From: UBA11164 sp002420085
GTDB lineage: Bacteria > Pseudomonadota > Gammaproteobacteria > Xanthomonadales > Xanthomonadaceae
DNA: 46,366 nucleotides
Reading direction: 5' to 3'
Assembly (NCBI GenBank): GCA_031976395.1
Contig: DALYLJ010000005.1
Location: 1 to 46,366, forward strand
The stretch's first letter is position 1. Each line of letters begins with the position of its first letter. Positions 46,199 through 46,366 of this stretch are shown here, in pieces. Below the pieces are notes generated by a model. That model was not told where the DNA came from. It was given only the letters and a program-made list of their open reading frames with translations, and did no database searches. A program made the position numbers and the translations under genes.

Positions 46199-46366
46199 CG
46201 CACGATTCTGGCATGGACGGTTGGTCCGATCGATCAACTGGCGGCCTCGTCTTCGGCATGCCGTCGGCCGCTGTTCGCAGGATATGCGTGGATGACGTTT
46301 TTCTGGGTCTTCGTGAAATCGTGTGGGTGATTTTGCCGTGGTGAACTCGCTGTCGCCTGACTGGGG

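Noticed and set aside
44327..46330. A 667-codon open frame on the plus strand opposite glnE
   Set aside because: glnE has both nucleotidyltransferase motifs on the minus strand; the plus-strand frame is its shadow.

Overview
The window is high-GC, densely packed bacterial chromosome. Gene content and order suggest a gammaproteobacterium of, or close to, the Xanthomonadales. The evidence is a glyA-nrdR-GNAT-ribD block divergent from ettA, a split vitamin-B12-dependent ribonucleotide reductase (nrdJa/nrdJb), and intergenic TTCGGGATT-type repeats. This placement is inference; no 16S or marker phylogeny was possible. I recognise no tRNA, rRNA, CRISPR array, complete insertion sequence or prophage.

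Region 1 (1-8364): a DUF2061 membrane protein on the minus strand, then a complete F1Fo ATP synthase operon atpIBEFHAGDC. The operon is unusual for its spacers. The atpF-atpH gap holds a long nested hairpin, and the atpA-atpG, atpG-atpD and atpD-atpC gaps hold copies of a TTCGGGATT repeat. Region 2 (8365-14277): a DegP/DegQ-type periplasmic protease, then nrdJa and nrdJb separated by a histone-H1-like Lys/Ala-rich gene with hairpins on both sides of it. Two tandem NrdR-box-like sites lie upstream of nrdJa, and the repressor gene nrdR is at 36903-37424.

Region 3 (14316-15935): a compact lower-GC type II restriction-modification pair. The endonuclease matches the BstYI/BglII family, including its catalytic residues. 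Region 4 (16218-24105): an uncharacterised exported protein, a DUF1993 protein, a periplasmic protein with a TonB C-terminal domain, a lower-GC islet with two orphan membrane-anchored proteins, and a TonB-dependent receptor.

Region 5 (24121-32241): TsaC/Sua5, then a five-gene minus-strand operon. It encodes a VTT (TVP38/TMEM64) membrane domain fused to a mercuric-reductase-like flavoprotein, two small glycosyltransferases of the TIGR04283/TIGR04282 type, a sterol-desaturase-like hydroxylase and a TetR regulator. Next come a small cupredoxin-like exported protein and a divergent AraC regulator, with a perfect 11-bp inverted repeat between them. Region 6 (32388-46198): housekeeping metabolism: purH-purD, ribD/GNAT/nrdR/glyA (minus), ettA, pyrF, a HAD hydrolase, an ELM1-like protein and glnE (minus).

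The points I consider most worth follow-up are the BstYI-like system, the interrupted nrdJ locus with its NrdR boxes, the structured spacers of the atp operon, and the VTT-flavoprotein/glycosyltransferase operon, which appears without the arsenosugar genes its glycosyltransferase families are named for.
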